DNA from: a virus
Length of the DNA: 64,000 bases
Virus record (IMG/VR): IMGVR_UViG_3300036770_007174
Location: 28,336-92,335 of that record
Strand: one strand, 5' to 3'
Shown here: positions 10,566 through 18,856 of the stretch, piece after piece
Layout of the letters: each line of letters starts with the position of its first letter
How positions within the stretch are numbered: position 1 is the first letter of the stretch
The notes under the pieces: model-generated
What the model saw: the letters and a program-made list of their open reading frames with translations, nothing else
Database searches by the model: none
What the model was told of the DNA's origin: nothing
Translations under genes and position numbers: made by a program

Positions 10566-12557
10566 ATGATCCACATTATCGGTGTCCGTGAAGGGCAGGA
10601 ATATGAGGCCGCCGTCCACCTTCGGAGGCTTCTCTTAAATCTCTGGCCGGATTTGGCGCAAAGCAAAGATGATGTTGTCAAGATATTTGTTGGCTTTAAG
10701 ATGTACGGTTACAAAGTCGAGGATCTCGACCTTGTTGTCATTGGCAGATTTTCTGCTCCCCGACCATTTGACATCGAGTTTCAGTTCTACCCGAGAGATG
10801 GCGATCCGTTTGTGCCAAGGAGCGCCAGCATAGCGAATTTTGCGCTCGTCATTGAGGTTAAGTCGCATGACGCGAGCGGCGTCCGCTTTGAAAACAAAGT
10901 CGCATCAGTGCGCTACATCCGGAATGGACGCGCAGTCTGGGAGTGCGTGACTGAAAAAAATCGCATGCAGATGTTCGAATTTAAGAAGTACCTTGGACGG
11001 CAGGGACTTGGAAAAGTTCATGTTCAGGATTTGGTCCTTTTCACGGGGCTGCGTGAGAGCGACCTCCCGAAGCGTCCGCACAATTGCGTAGCAGGGGACG
11101 CGAGCTTTGAGCGCGTTCTAAACGTGCTCGGGCAAATCTCGCGGCCAATCCGGCATGGTACTCAGGTAAACCTGATTTTCGGGTCCGACGACGCCTTTCA
11201 GGATCTGCTATGCTCGGATTTTCCGTTGTTTGATGAAATCGAGCCAACGTCGCTCGACCGGCGAAGGATGGACATGATCGCCCGCCGAGCGCTGCCAGAT
11301 GAGTGGCTCGACGATCTTGGGGAGCGCCAGATTGTCCTGAGAGGCCGCGGAGGCGTCGGGAAGACCGTCCTCCTCCTGCAGATGGCCTACCGCGCGTTCG
11401 AGTCCAGGCAAATGCGTTCATTGGTTTTGACATTCAACAAGGCTTTGGTCGCGGACCTGAGGCGCACCATGGCATTGCTCGGAGTACCACATAGTGCCGA
11501 GAAGGGCGGAATTGCTGTCGAAACCGCACACGCGTTCTTTGGGCGCTTGATGCGAGGTTTAGGTATCATTGAAAATTACGAGGGCTATCTCGAAGGCTAC
11601 ACCGCGCTCAAAGCGACACTTCTCACGTATCTCCAGACGGAAGCGATTAGCCGCGACGACATAAACAGTCTGCTTTCGGGTCAGTCGCTGGATTTCGACT
11701 GGGATCTGGTTCTTGTTGATGAGGGCCAGGATTGGCCGGCCGACGAGATTGAAATCTTGCGCACCATTTACGGCGAATCAAAGATGGTCGTATCGGATGG
11801 TGTTGATCAGTTTGTCCGCGAATCTGTCGCAGACTGGTCGCGGGGGCTGGCTAAGTCAGCCACGAAATCGCGGCGGCTGACACGCTGCATGCGCATGAAG
11901 GCTAACCTAGCGACCTTTGTTGGCGAGATGGCGGAGGAACTCCAACTTTCAGGTTGGGACCTAGAGCCGAACGCTATGGCAGTTGGCGGCAAAGTGGTTG
12001 TGTTCGAAGGCGACCTGGCATCCAGCCCGATGGTCATTCAGCGGCTCACGGCGGAAGCAGTCGCTTTAGGCAACCACCCCGTCGATATGCTTGCGTGCGT
12101 GCCGCCATCGATGGTCGATCCGACGGCGGATGGTCAGGTCTGCAGGCCCGCCGCCTTGTTTGCGGCCGCTGGCGGTTGCGTTTGGGACGGCACGTCGCGA
12201 GATGTGCGCGAGCATTTTCCGACAGAGCGCCAGCAATTGCGCTTTGTCCAATACGACTCCTGTCGTGGGCTGGAAGGATGGGCGACTATCAACTACGCAC
12301 TTGACGAGCTATGGGAATATAAGCGCGGTCAATGGCTTGCTGGTGACTACCGAACTGACGGGCTCGACAAATCTCCAGACGAATTGGCAGAACTTCATGC
12401 TTCGAGATGGCTGATGATCCCGCTGACTCGCGCCATCGATACATTGGTGGTGAACGTTGGCACGAATGAGAGCGCCGTGAAAACGATGCTTCGGAGAGTT
12501 GCGAAGAGGCGGGGTGACTTCATCGAATGGATTACCAGTGGCGAGCACTTGGCGTGA
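10566..12557 (+). CDS. nuclease-SF1 helicase fusion (NERD-like plus UvrD-like)
   Basis: The 663-residue protein begins with a PD-(D/E)XK-type nuclease fold: DLDLVVIG (about residues 54-61) and FALVIEVKSH (about 93-102) match the acidic residue and the ExK of NERD nucleases. An SF1 helicase follows, with Walker A GRGGVGKTVLL (about 260-270), LTFNKALVADLRR, a DEGQD Walker B (about 384-388) and a late QYDSCRGLEGW block like motif V. It lies 30 bases after the DUF1998 helicase on the same strand. It may be a fifth component of the Druantia-like operon or an independent defence gene. Part of the middle is degenerate relative to canonical UvrD, so unwinding activity is not certain. Confidence 0.7.
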   Translation: MIHIIGVREGQEYEAAVHLRRLLLNLWPDLAQSKDDVVKIFVGFKMYGYKVEDLDLVVIGRFSAPRPFDIEFQFYPRDGDPFVPRSASIANFALVIEVKSHDASGVRFENKVASVRYIRNGRAVWECVTEKNRMQMFEFKKYLGRQGLGKVHVQDLVLFTGLRESDLPKRPHNCVAGDASFERVLNVLGQISRPIRHGTQVNLIFGSDDAFQDLLCSDFPLFDEIEPTSLDRRRMDMIARRALPDEWLDDLGERQIVLRGRGGVGKTVLLLQMAYRAFESRQMRSLVLTFNKALVADLRRTMALLGVPHSAEKGGIAVETAHAFFGRLMRGLGIIENYEGYLEGYTALKATLLTYLQTEAISRDDINSLLSGQSLDFDWDLVLVDEGQDWPADEIEILRTIYGESKMVVSDGVDQFVRESVADWSRGLAKSATKSRRLTRCMRMKANLATFVGEMAEELQLSGWDLEPNAMAVGGKVVVFEGDLASSPMVIQRLTAEAVALGNHPVDMLACVPPSMVDPTADGQVCRPAALFAAAGGCVWDGTSRDVREHFPTERQQLRFVQYDSCRGLEGWATINYALDELWEYKRGQWLAGDYRTDGLDKSPDELAELHASRWLMIPLTRAIDTLVVNVGTNESAVKTMLRRVAKRRGDFIEWITSGEHLA

Positions 12558-13228
12558 AGGGATCAGGCTAGGGTCACCTCAGCTTATCTATGTCGTCTTG
12601 AAGACTGGTTCAGAATGTCTGCGCGAGGGTCGCGGTGGAGCTTCCGTCCTTGCCACGAGAAGGGCTCGGCTGACGCTGGTGACATCAGCTAACGCGACAG
12701 CGATCACGGGGCGAAAGAGAACCGCGGAAACGTCCCGTGCGGTGTTCTCGACGGTCTCTCGGCTGTACGCGGATCGTTGATGGGACCGGGGTGTCAGGAC
12801 CAAAGCAGAGATCGCTTGGTATGCGATCGGAGCGCATAGCGTCCTTCGCGTAAAGCGGCAACCCAGAGAATGTTGGTCCCCGGCTTCGACCGCCGCTCCA
12901 ATGACCACCACCCCACCTTTCTCTCCAGGCGGATGGGCCACGTAGAACCCCAAGAAATTTGGGGGTTTTTCGCGTGGGGTTGGGGGTGGCTTGGGCGCCA
13001 GAACCCCGCTTTCGCTCTCCGGAGGGGCATTTCTCTCCGAAGCTTGGGGGTAGGCGGATTTACACCCAAGGTTTCAACACGCTGAAATCAGGACATTTTT
13101 TTCAAGGAGCACCTTGGGAGTTGCGTGTGTCGACTGGCCGGGTGGATGCGCTGCAAGACGAATGATTCAGTCCCAAGCGGCATAGCCTTCTTCTGGGTCA
13201 CGTCCCCGCTAATCGTGTAGAATATGCC
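12558..13228. other. 671-base gap between the two defence operons
   Basis: No supported gene is seen. The only notable signal is a GC-stem/T-tail hairpin near 12944-12970. Downstream of it the sequence is rich in short G runs (GGGGTTGGGGGTGG, then GCTTGGGGGTAGG). Open frames here on either strand are short and atypical. The last 150 bases probably hold the Argonaute promoter; TAGAAT at 13218 is -10-like but lies only six bases before the ATG, too close for normal initiation. Confidence 0.5.
12944..12970 (+). terminator. likely rho-independent terminator after the Druantia-like operon
   Basis: The stem AACCCCAA pairs with a TTGGGGGTT-type arm around a GAAAT-like loop, and five T residues follow directly (12966-12970). 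It sits about 390 bases past the last stop codon, so it may end a long 3' untranslated region or insulate the Argonaute operon from upstream transcription. Confidence 0.55.
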
Positions 13229-15526
13229 ATGTCGAATCGATTCGCAGCGGCCGCGCGACCCATGCTCGCGCTAAACGCGATCCGCCTCAGTCATCCGGAA
13301 ACGCCGCTTCCTGCGGCGTTGGTTCCGTTCGAGCGGACGCAGTTCCATGCCTATCTGGACCGGCCTGCCCAGGACGTGTTCGCAACTCGGCACGGCGAGA
13401 CGGACATGGCGATAGTACCTCTCAAGGGCGCAGCGGAACTACCGGGCCCATTGAGTAAGTTGCCTGTTGCCGAAAACATAAGGCTATTCGCAACTCTAGC
13501 CCGCGAATCCGTATTCCGGCATCTTCTGACTTTGCCTAGCAGCTACCGTGTAGTCAGCCGCCGACCACCGATTGTTGAGTCCGCAAAGCAGGATAACGTC
13601 ATTCCGCCATCAATTGGGCTGCCTGCCTGGCTCAAGAAGCGCACGGCTTTGGTCTTCGAGACACGGATAGTTAAGCATCCCAGCGAAGCGCCCTATGTCG
13701 TATTGACTTGCAGCAACCGGCTTCGAAACGTGATCGAAGCAGATTGCGGTCAGTTGCACAGCATCGGCGTCCCTCTGGTAGGAAACTACGTCTCTGCCTG
13801 GACCGACGATCCTGATCCGAAAGTGGCCAAACGTCTCCGTCTTGCTGGGCGAGTGATCGCCAACGATGGCGCTGTTCTAAAACTTGCGGATTTTGGTAGT
13901 GGCCCTGAAGAACTGGCCATCAATTCGGCCTTCCTTGAACCGACTCGCGCCAATTTCAATGCGGTCGTGCTAGCATTAATGCAGGGCCGGGCAGAGCGAG
14001 TGCTTAAGGAAGTTCAGGAGGCCGAAGGCGGGCTCCGGGCAGGTAAGGCGAGTCTCGACGCTATTCAGTCCGCGTTACGATATTTTGGCCGGGCCGGCCT
14101 CCATATCGCACATGAGGTGCCACTGCGGTTCGAGAGCTTACTCGACCAGAGCGACCGGGCCGTGTTTCCGCCTATTGAAATGTTCCCGAGGCCGACTTTT
14201 GCATTTGATCCGAGCGGTTCTCGCAACGACAATTGGCCGCAGAGGCAACTCGATGCGACCGGGCCATACGATAGAGCAACCTTCGAGCGGAAGCGACCCA
14301 GGATAGCCGTCATCTGCGAGTCGCGCCGGCGCGGCAATGTATCGGAGACAATCGCTCACTTCCTTGAAGGTCTCCCCGACGTCAAATCGCACAAGGGGCT
14401 CGTTCCTCATGGGACAGGGCTACTTGGTCGTTTCAGACTCCAGAAGCCTCAAGTTGAGTTCTTCGAGGCCAACGACGACACCGCCTCTGCCTATGCTGAA
14501 GCAGCGCGAAACGCTCTGTCGGTGGCAGCCAATCGAAATCAACCTTGGGATCTCGCAATAATACAAGTGCAAAGAGCTTGGAAGGACAGGCTCCCAAACA
14601 ATAGTCCCTACTGGTCAGCGAAGGCCACTTTCCTGCGGCGGGACGTGCCCGTACAAGCTATGTCATCCGAAATGCTTCAATTAAGCGATTTTGAATATGC
14701 ATGCGCGCTGGCAAACGCCAGTTTAGCCACTTACGCGAAACTTGGCGGCACTCCTTGGCTGTTGAAGGCCCGGCCCTCGACGGATCACGAGCTGATATTT
14801 GGCCTTGGGTCTCATACTCGCAAGGAAGGCAGGCGGGGTGCCGGGGAACGGATCGTGGGGATCACCACGGTGTTCTCCAGCCAAGGCACCTATCTACTTG
14901 ACGCTCGAACCGCAGCGGTGCCGTTCGAACGCTACCCAGAGGCCTTGCGCGATACGCTGGTCACGGCGGTCGAGCGTGTGCGCAAAGAAGAGGCGTGGCG
15001 CGCTGGCGATACGGTACGCTTGGTGTTCCACGCATTTACCCAGCTCCGCCAAGAAACCGCCGACGCAGTAGTGGCCGCCGTGGCGAGCATGGGCCTTGCT
15101 GGCGTGAAGTTTGCTTTTCTCCATGTGGTCGAAGACCATCCATTCACGGCTTTCGATCATTCCTCGCCGACCGGGAGAGGTGCCTATGGTCCCGAGCGAG
15201 GTCAGGCAATTGAGCTGAACGAACATGAATGGCTACTCGCCCTCACAGGCCGGGATCAGATCAAGGCAGCATTCCAGGGCATCCCCGATCCCGTGCTGCT
15301 ACGCTTGCACGAAAAATCTACATTCCGTGATATGAGAACCTTGACACGACAGGTATCTGACTTCGCCTGTCATTCTTGGCGGACCTACGATCGTGTCCGA
15401 CTTCCTATCACACTTCTCTACGCCGATGAGATTGCAAAGCAATTGGCCGGCCTTGAGCGAACACCAGGGTGGGATCCAGATGCTGCGGTGGTTGGTCCGG
15501 TGATGCGCAGACCTTGGTTCTTGTGA
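13229..15526 (+). CDS. ago: long-B prokaryotic Argonaute, catalytically inactive, RsAgo-like
   Basis: The 765-residue full-length Argonaute has N, PAZ-like, MID and PIWI regions. It follows Rhodobacter sphaeroides Ago closely in remembered blocks: LATYAKLGGTPWLLK, ERIVGITTVFSSQGTYLL, GDTVRLVFHA, STFRDMRTL and a C-terminal WFL whose carboxylate in this family helps hold the guide 5' end. The PIWI catalytic tetrad is absent: FGLGSH (G527) replaces the first Asp of the active FGIDxS, and FHAFTQ (about residue 598) lacks the third acid. Such long-B proteins use small guides, RNA in RsAgo, to recognise invader DNA and signal a partner toxin. The next gene overlaps its stop and encodes a nuclease. 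Base composition is much lower in GC than the prophage (28 of 60 in 14521-14580). Confidence 0.9.
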   Translation: MSNRFAAAARPMLALNAIRLSHPETPLPAALVPFERTQFHAYLDRPAQDVFATRHGETDMAIVPLKGAAELPGPLSKLPVAENIRLFATLARESVFRHLLTLPSSYRVVSRRPPIVESAKQDNVIPPSIGLPAWLKKRTALVFETRIVKHPSEAPYVVLTCSNRLRNVIEADCGQLHSIGVPLVGNYVSAWTDDPDPKVAKRLRLAGRVIANDGAVLKLADFGSGPEELAINSAFLEPTRANFNAVVLALMQGRAERVLKEVQEAEGGLRAGKASLDAIQSALRYFGRAGLHIAHEVPLRFESLLDQSDRAVFPPIEMFPRPTFAFDPSGSRNDNWPQRQLDATGPYDRATFERKRPRIAVICESRRRGNVSETIAHFLEGLPDVKSHKGLVPHGTGLLGRFRLQKPQVEFFEANDDTASAYAEAARNALSVAANRNQPWDLAIIQVQRAWKDRLPNNSPYWSAKATFLRRDVPVQAMSSEMLQLSDFEYACALANASLATYAKLGGTPWLLKARPSTDHELIFGLGSHTRKEGRRGAGERIVGITTVFSSQGTYLLDARTAAVPFERYPEALRDTLVTAVERVRKEEAWRAGDTVRLVFHAFTQLRQETADAVVAAVASMGLAGVKFAFLHVVEDHPFTAFDHSSPTGRGAYGPERGQAIELNEHEWLLALTGRDQIKAAFQGIPDPVLLRLHEKSTFRDMRTLTRQVSDFACHSWRTYDRVRLPITLLYADEIAKQLAGLERTPGWDPDAAVVGPVMRRPWFL

Positions 15527-16728
15527 CCTGCGGTCCCACCATTCCCCAAATTAGGGCTGGTTTAGTTGCAGCAGCTGAACCGACCTCTTCAACAGCCGTC
15601 CACGTCCAAGCTCTTAGGGCATGGCTCCTAGACGACTATGAGCGATTGGCAAAGCTGTCGGCGGAGGCAGCCACCAATTTTAATGCGGGTGCCGGGCGAT
15701 CTGTCCGGCATGTCGCGACCCTTGGCTATATGGCCGCGACCGGGCGACAATTTGTCCAGCTTCAACCTGTCCTGGCTGAAGGCCTCGCATGGTTGGGAGA
15801 GCGCACATGGTTTCGGCCAAATCAAGCGCATACCTTGGAAGCAGACGGTGTTGCTGCACTCGGTGTGGCACTCGGTATCCGCGACCGCCACTCGAGCTCC
15901 CGAGCAGACTGGCTGCAGAGTCTTGTTGTAAGGAGCGCTAGGTCGCCCGACCTTTCAGTTCTTGACCGAGCACTATTTATCGCTGCGGCGCACGTGATTG
16001 GTGCGGATGGGCGCCAAGACAGCGCTATGATGCTCCCAGAGGCTCGGTTGGCGCTCTCGCGGCTCGATCTCGGTACTATCGATGATACCTGCTACATGGA
16101 GGCTTGGCGCCGGATCCTACACTTCGACGCAGGAGAGCAGATGGTGCCAGAAGCGGTGTTACTGCTTAAGGCATTCGACTCGCTGATGGAGCGGACCTTA
16201 CCGACCCGCTTGGGGCGCCTTGACCCGCGAGACGTACTGCATGTGCTAGAAGGAGTGGGGCGTTCATTTAGACGGTGGAGCTGGGAGACTGTCCCTCGGA
16301 CCCGAAGATCTGCAGCCGCACGTTGGGAGATCGAAAACGAGTACCACGTTCAGAACGTATTGTGGGCGGTGCTGGCACCCCTGTTCCCAGATTTGAACGA
16401 CGAAGAAACGTTAGCTCCAATAGGTCAGAAGAGTCCGCGGGTCGATCTCACTATTCCTAGTCTTGGAACTGTTGTGGAGGTGAAGTTCATGCGAATTACG
16501 ACCTCTTTTCAAGATGTAATTGAGGAGATCGCTGCTGACGCAAGTCTCTACGCGACAGACCCCCGTTGGACGTCGATTATTCCATTCGTGTGGGATGACT
16601 CAAGGCGTATGGAGGAGCACCAGAAGCTAGTTGCGGGGCTCAAGCAGCTTCCGGGCGTCATCGGTGCTGTCGTTGTCTCACGCCCAGGAAAGATGGGCCG
16701 ACCAAATGAAGATTCGTCAAGAGATTGA
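15523..16728 (+). CDS. Argonaute-associated effector nuclease (PD-(D/E)XK)
   Basis: The start is GTG 15523, overlapping the Argonaute stop as GTGA and giving 401 residues; an in-frame GTG at 15469 would add 18. The first 260 residues are helical and unassigned. The C-terminal domain carries a compact nuclease signature: NEYHVQNVLWAVLAPLFPD, then KSPRVDLTIPSLGTVVEVKF, where Asp (about residue 307) and the ExK of EVK (about 320) are the predicted metal-binding residues. This signature is known from abortive-infection nucleases, and catalytically dead long-B Argonautes are described with such partner nucleases (bAgaN type). The inferred role is that guide-target recognition by Argonaute activates indiscriminate DNA cleavage and cell suicide. 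Confidence 0.8.
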   Translation: MTCGPTIPQIRAGLVAAAEPTSSTAVHVQALRAWLLDDYERLAKLSAEAATNFNAGAGRSVRHVATLGYMAATGRQFVQLQPVLAEGLAWLGERTWFRPNQAHTLEADGVAALGVALGIRDRHSSSRADWLQSLVVRSARSPDLSVLDRALFIAAAHVIGADGRQDSAMMLPEARLALSRLDLGTIDDTCYMEAWRRILHFDAGEQMVPEAVLLLKAFDSLMERTLPTRLGRLDPRDVLHVLEGVGRSFRRWSWETVPRTRRSAAARWEIENEYHVQNVLWAVLAPLFPDLNDEETLAPIGQKSPRVDLTIPSLGTVVEVKFMRITTSFQDVIEEIAADASLYATDPRWTSIIPFVWDDSRRMEEHQKLVAGLKQLPGVIGAVVVSRPGKMGRPNEDSSRD

Positions 16729-16987
16729 CGACAACGCCGCTCTTTCATGGCGTCGCTTCCCCGGTGATGGCGTAACCCCTCTGCCAGTGGTCGACATGCC
16801 CGCGCCCTTAGCGGGGCGCCGGAGATGGTTATCGGATCAGTCGTTTACGCCCGGTTTCCAGGACACGCACGGGCTCCGCCGCAATCCGCCTGAACTCACT
16901 GATTTCGACCAAGAATGCGGTTTCCCTGAGCGTTGCTTCGCGGACTCTCCCCGCGTAGTGTGCGAAGCAGGTGACGGAGAGATTCGC

Positions 16988-18856
16988 ATGGCGCGGGCGA
17001 GAAGGATCGCGGAGTCGGGTGGTAACGCCGCCCAACTGACGCGGACCGAGCGAGCCGAGGCGCTGATAGCATCTGTCCGGGCGGATGGTATCGACATGGC
17101 CCGTGCCATCGCGCGAGAAGTGGCCGAGGGGTGGTTTGACACCAAGGCCGAGTCCGTTATCGACATAGTCGCATTCGACTTGACTCTTCCTGTCCTTTCT
17201 ACTGCGACCGCTGAACAGGCGCGCGCCCTAGGGCGTGACCTGGCCGATTTGGCGATTGGTGAGGCCATTAGCGAGATCGGACGCATCTACACGCGCTCAC
17301 TGCCTGCCGACCATCGATCTGCGCATGGTGTCTATTACACTCCGCCCACCCTGGTTCAGCGGCTTCTGGACCGCGCCGAGGGCGCTGGTGTGGATTGGCT
17401 TACCGCCAGGGTAATCTCACCATCATGCGGCGCAGGTGCCTTCCTAGTCGAGGACGCTGCCCGGATGGTTGCGGCGATGGACGGGGCCGAACCGGCGATC
17501 GTCGTCGCGTCTGTCGGGGCACGCCTCCGCGGATGGGATATCGACCCCTTCGCTGTGTGGTTGTCTCAGGTCGCCGTCGAGGCTGTGGTGTTGCCGCAGG
17601 TCGTCGCGTCTGGCAAGCGATTGCCTCCCATCACCGAGCGCCGCGATAGCCTCATGGATGACTGGGGCGGGCATGTCGGTGCCTACGACCTGGTCAACGA
17701 CAACCCCGCCTTCGGTAAGGTCACCAAGACGGACGCGATCACCGAACGTTTCGCCCGAAGTCAGAAGGGCCACATTAACCTGTACGGGTTGTTCATAGAC
17801 GTAGCGGTCCACCTGGCTAAACCTAGAGGCGGCGTCATCGCCTATTTGACGCCGACCTCCTATCTCGGTGGCAACTACTTCGCCCAGCTTCGTTCACTGC
17901 TGGTGTCGGAGGCTCGCCCAGCTAGCATTGACCTCGTCGAGAGTCGCCAGGAAGTGTTCCCGGATGTTCTCCAGGAGGTGGCCCTCTCCGTATTCGTGCG
18001 TGGCCGCCGGTCGCTGACGGCCTCATGCGCTGTGGTGCATGTCGAGCCAACCGGCCTCCGGATCCAAGATGTCGGACCGCTGGTCGTACCAAAGGACTTG
18101 CGGGGCCCTTGGATAATTGCCCGAGACCCTACCAGTGTGCCGTTGGTAGCGGCGATGCAGAAAATGGACGCCCGCCTCCTTGACTGGGGTTGGACAGTAA
18201 AGACTGGGCCATTGGTGCCCCACAAGAACGCAGAGCGCATGCAAGACGCTCCTGGACCGGGACGTGTGCCAGTTATCTGGGCCGAAAGCATCTCGGCGAT
18301 CGGGGGGCGCTTCTCCATCGTCTGCGGTCGTCCGGGCCGAAAAGCATGGTATGCCGCAAGGCAGGGGAAAGACAGCAACGTCAGCACTGGCGCCGCCCTC
18401 TTGCTCCAGCGGACGACGGCGAAGGAGCAGCATCGCAGGCTGATCGGCGCCGTCATGTCGCAGGCGGCGGTCGATGCGGTTGGCGGGCGGGTTGCAGTGG
18501 AGAACCACGTCAATATGCTGTTGCCTACGGGGCCGAAGCCGCAGGTGTCGCTGGCCAGGCTTGCCGCATTTTTTGCTTCGGAAGCAGCCGACCGGGCGTT
18601 CCGATGCATCAGCGGATCCGTCGCCGTCAGCGCAACCGAGTTGGAAGCGTTGCCTCTGCCTAAAGTAGGTGATCTTATAAAGGCGCTCGCCGCCCCAGAG
18701 TCGGAGGCAGCTCTGCTCCGCCTTTACGGGATCCAGCATGGCGAAACTTGCGAAGCCACTGACGAAGAAGGCCACGGTCACACCGAAGAAGGCCCTGCTC
18801 CAGGAAGGGCCGCTGCCGCCGCTTCTGCCGGTCGACGAAATCAGGACGCGGCTTGA
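16988..18856 (+). CDS. type II N6-adenine DNA methyltransferase
   Basis: The 622-residue class I methyltransferase has the SAM-binding motif ISPSCGAGAFL (about residues 143-153) followed by the catalytic motif NDNPAFGKV (about 236-244), the gamma-class N6-adenine order. The tetrapeptide is NPAF rather than the usual NPPF/NPPY. HGVYYTPPTLVQRLL just upstream is the typical pre-motif block. ATG 16988 is chosen because a GGAGA ribosome site lies 8 bases upstream; the frame stays open to 16631, but those residues do not resemble the family. It modifies host sites against the endonuclease encoded next, whose gene overlaps it by 119 bases. By analogy with PstI the target may be CTGCAG-like, which is an inference. 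Confidence 0.85.
   Translation: MARARRIAESGGNAAQLTRTERAEALIASVRADGIDMARAIAREVAEGWFDTKAESVIDIVAFDLTLPVLSTATAEQARALGRDLADLAIGEAISEIGRIYTRSLPADHRSAHGVYYTPPTLVQRLLDRAEGAGVDWLTARVISPSCGAGAFLVEDAARMVAAMDGAEPAIVVASVGARLRGWDIDPFAVWLSQVAVEAVVLPQVVASGKRLPPITERRDSLMDDWGGHVGAYDLVNDNPAFGKVTKTDAITERFARSQKGHINLYGLFIDVAVHLAKPRGGVIAYLTPTSYLGGNYFAQLRSLLVSEARPASIDLVESRQEVFPDVLQEVALSVFVRGRRSLTASCAVVHVEPTGLRIQDVGPLVVPKDLRGPWIIARDPTSVPLVAAMQKMDARLLDWGWTVKTGPLVPHKNAERMQDAPGPGRVPVIWAESISAIGGRFSIVCGRPGRKAWYAARQGKDSNVSTGAALLLQRTTAKEQHRRLIGAVMSQAAVDAVGGRVAVENHVNMLLPTGPKPQVSLARLAAFFASEAADRAFRCISGSVAVSATELEALPLPKVGDLIKALAAPESEAALLRLYGIQHGETCEATDEEGHGHTEEGPAPGRAAAAASAGRRNQDAA

Noticed and set aside
1-12557. DISARM or Dpd system because of the DUF1998 helicase
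   Set aside because: No DISARM methyltransferase or drmA/drmB pair and no Dpd queuosine-like genes are seen; DUF4338 points to Druantia.
12588-12953. 121-codon minus-strand frame in the gap between defence operons
   Set aside because: No family resemblance, no ribosome site and atypical composition; more likely chance.
13229-15526. Argonaute as an active DNA-guided nuclease
   Set aside because: The catalytic acids of PIWI are absent at FGLGSH and FHAFTQ, so slicing is not expected.
13229-16728. Short-Argonaute systems (SPARTA, SPARDA)
   Set aside because: The Argonaute is 765 residues with N, PAZ-like, MID and PIWI regions, and no TIR or APAZ partner is present.
16631-16987. Longer N-terminus of the methyltransferase starting at 16631
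   Set aside because: The extra residues do not resemble methyltransferases, overlap the nuclease gene, and ATG 16988 has a GGAGA site.
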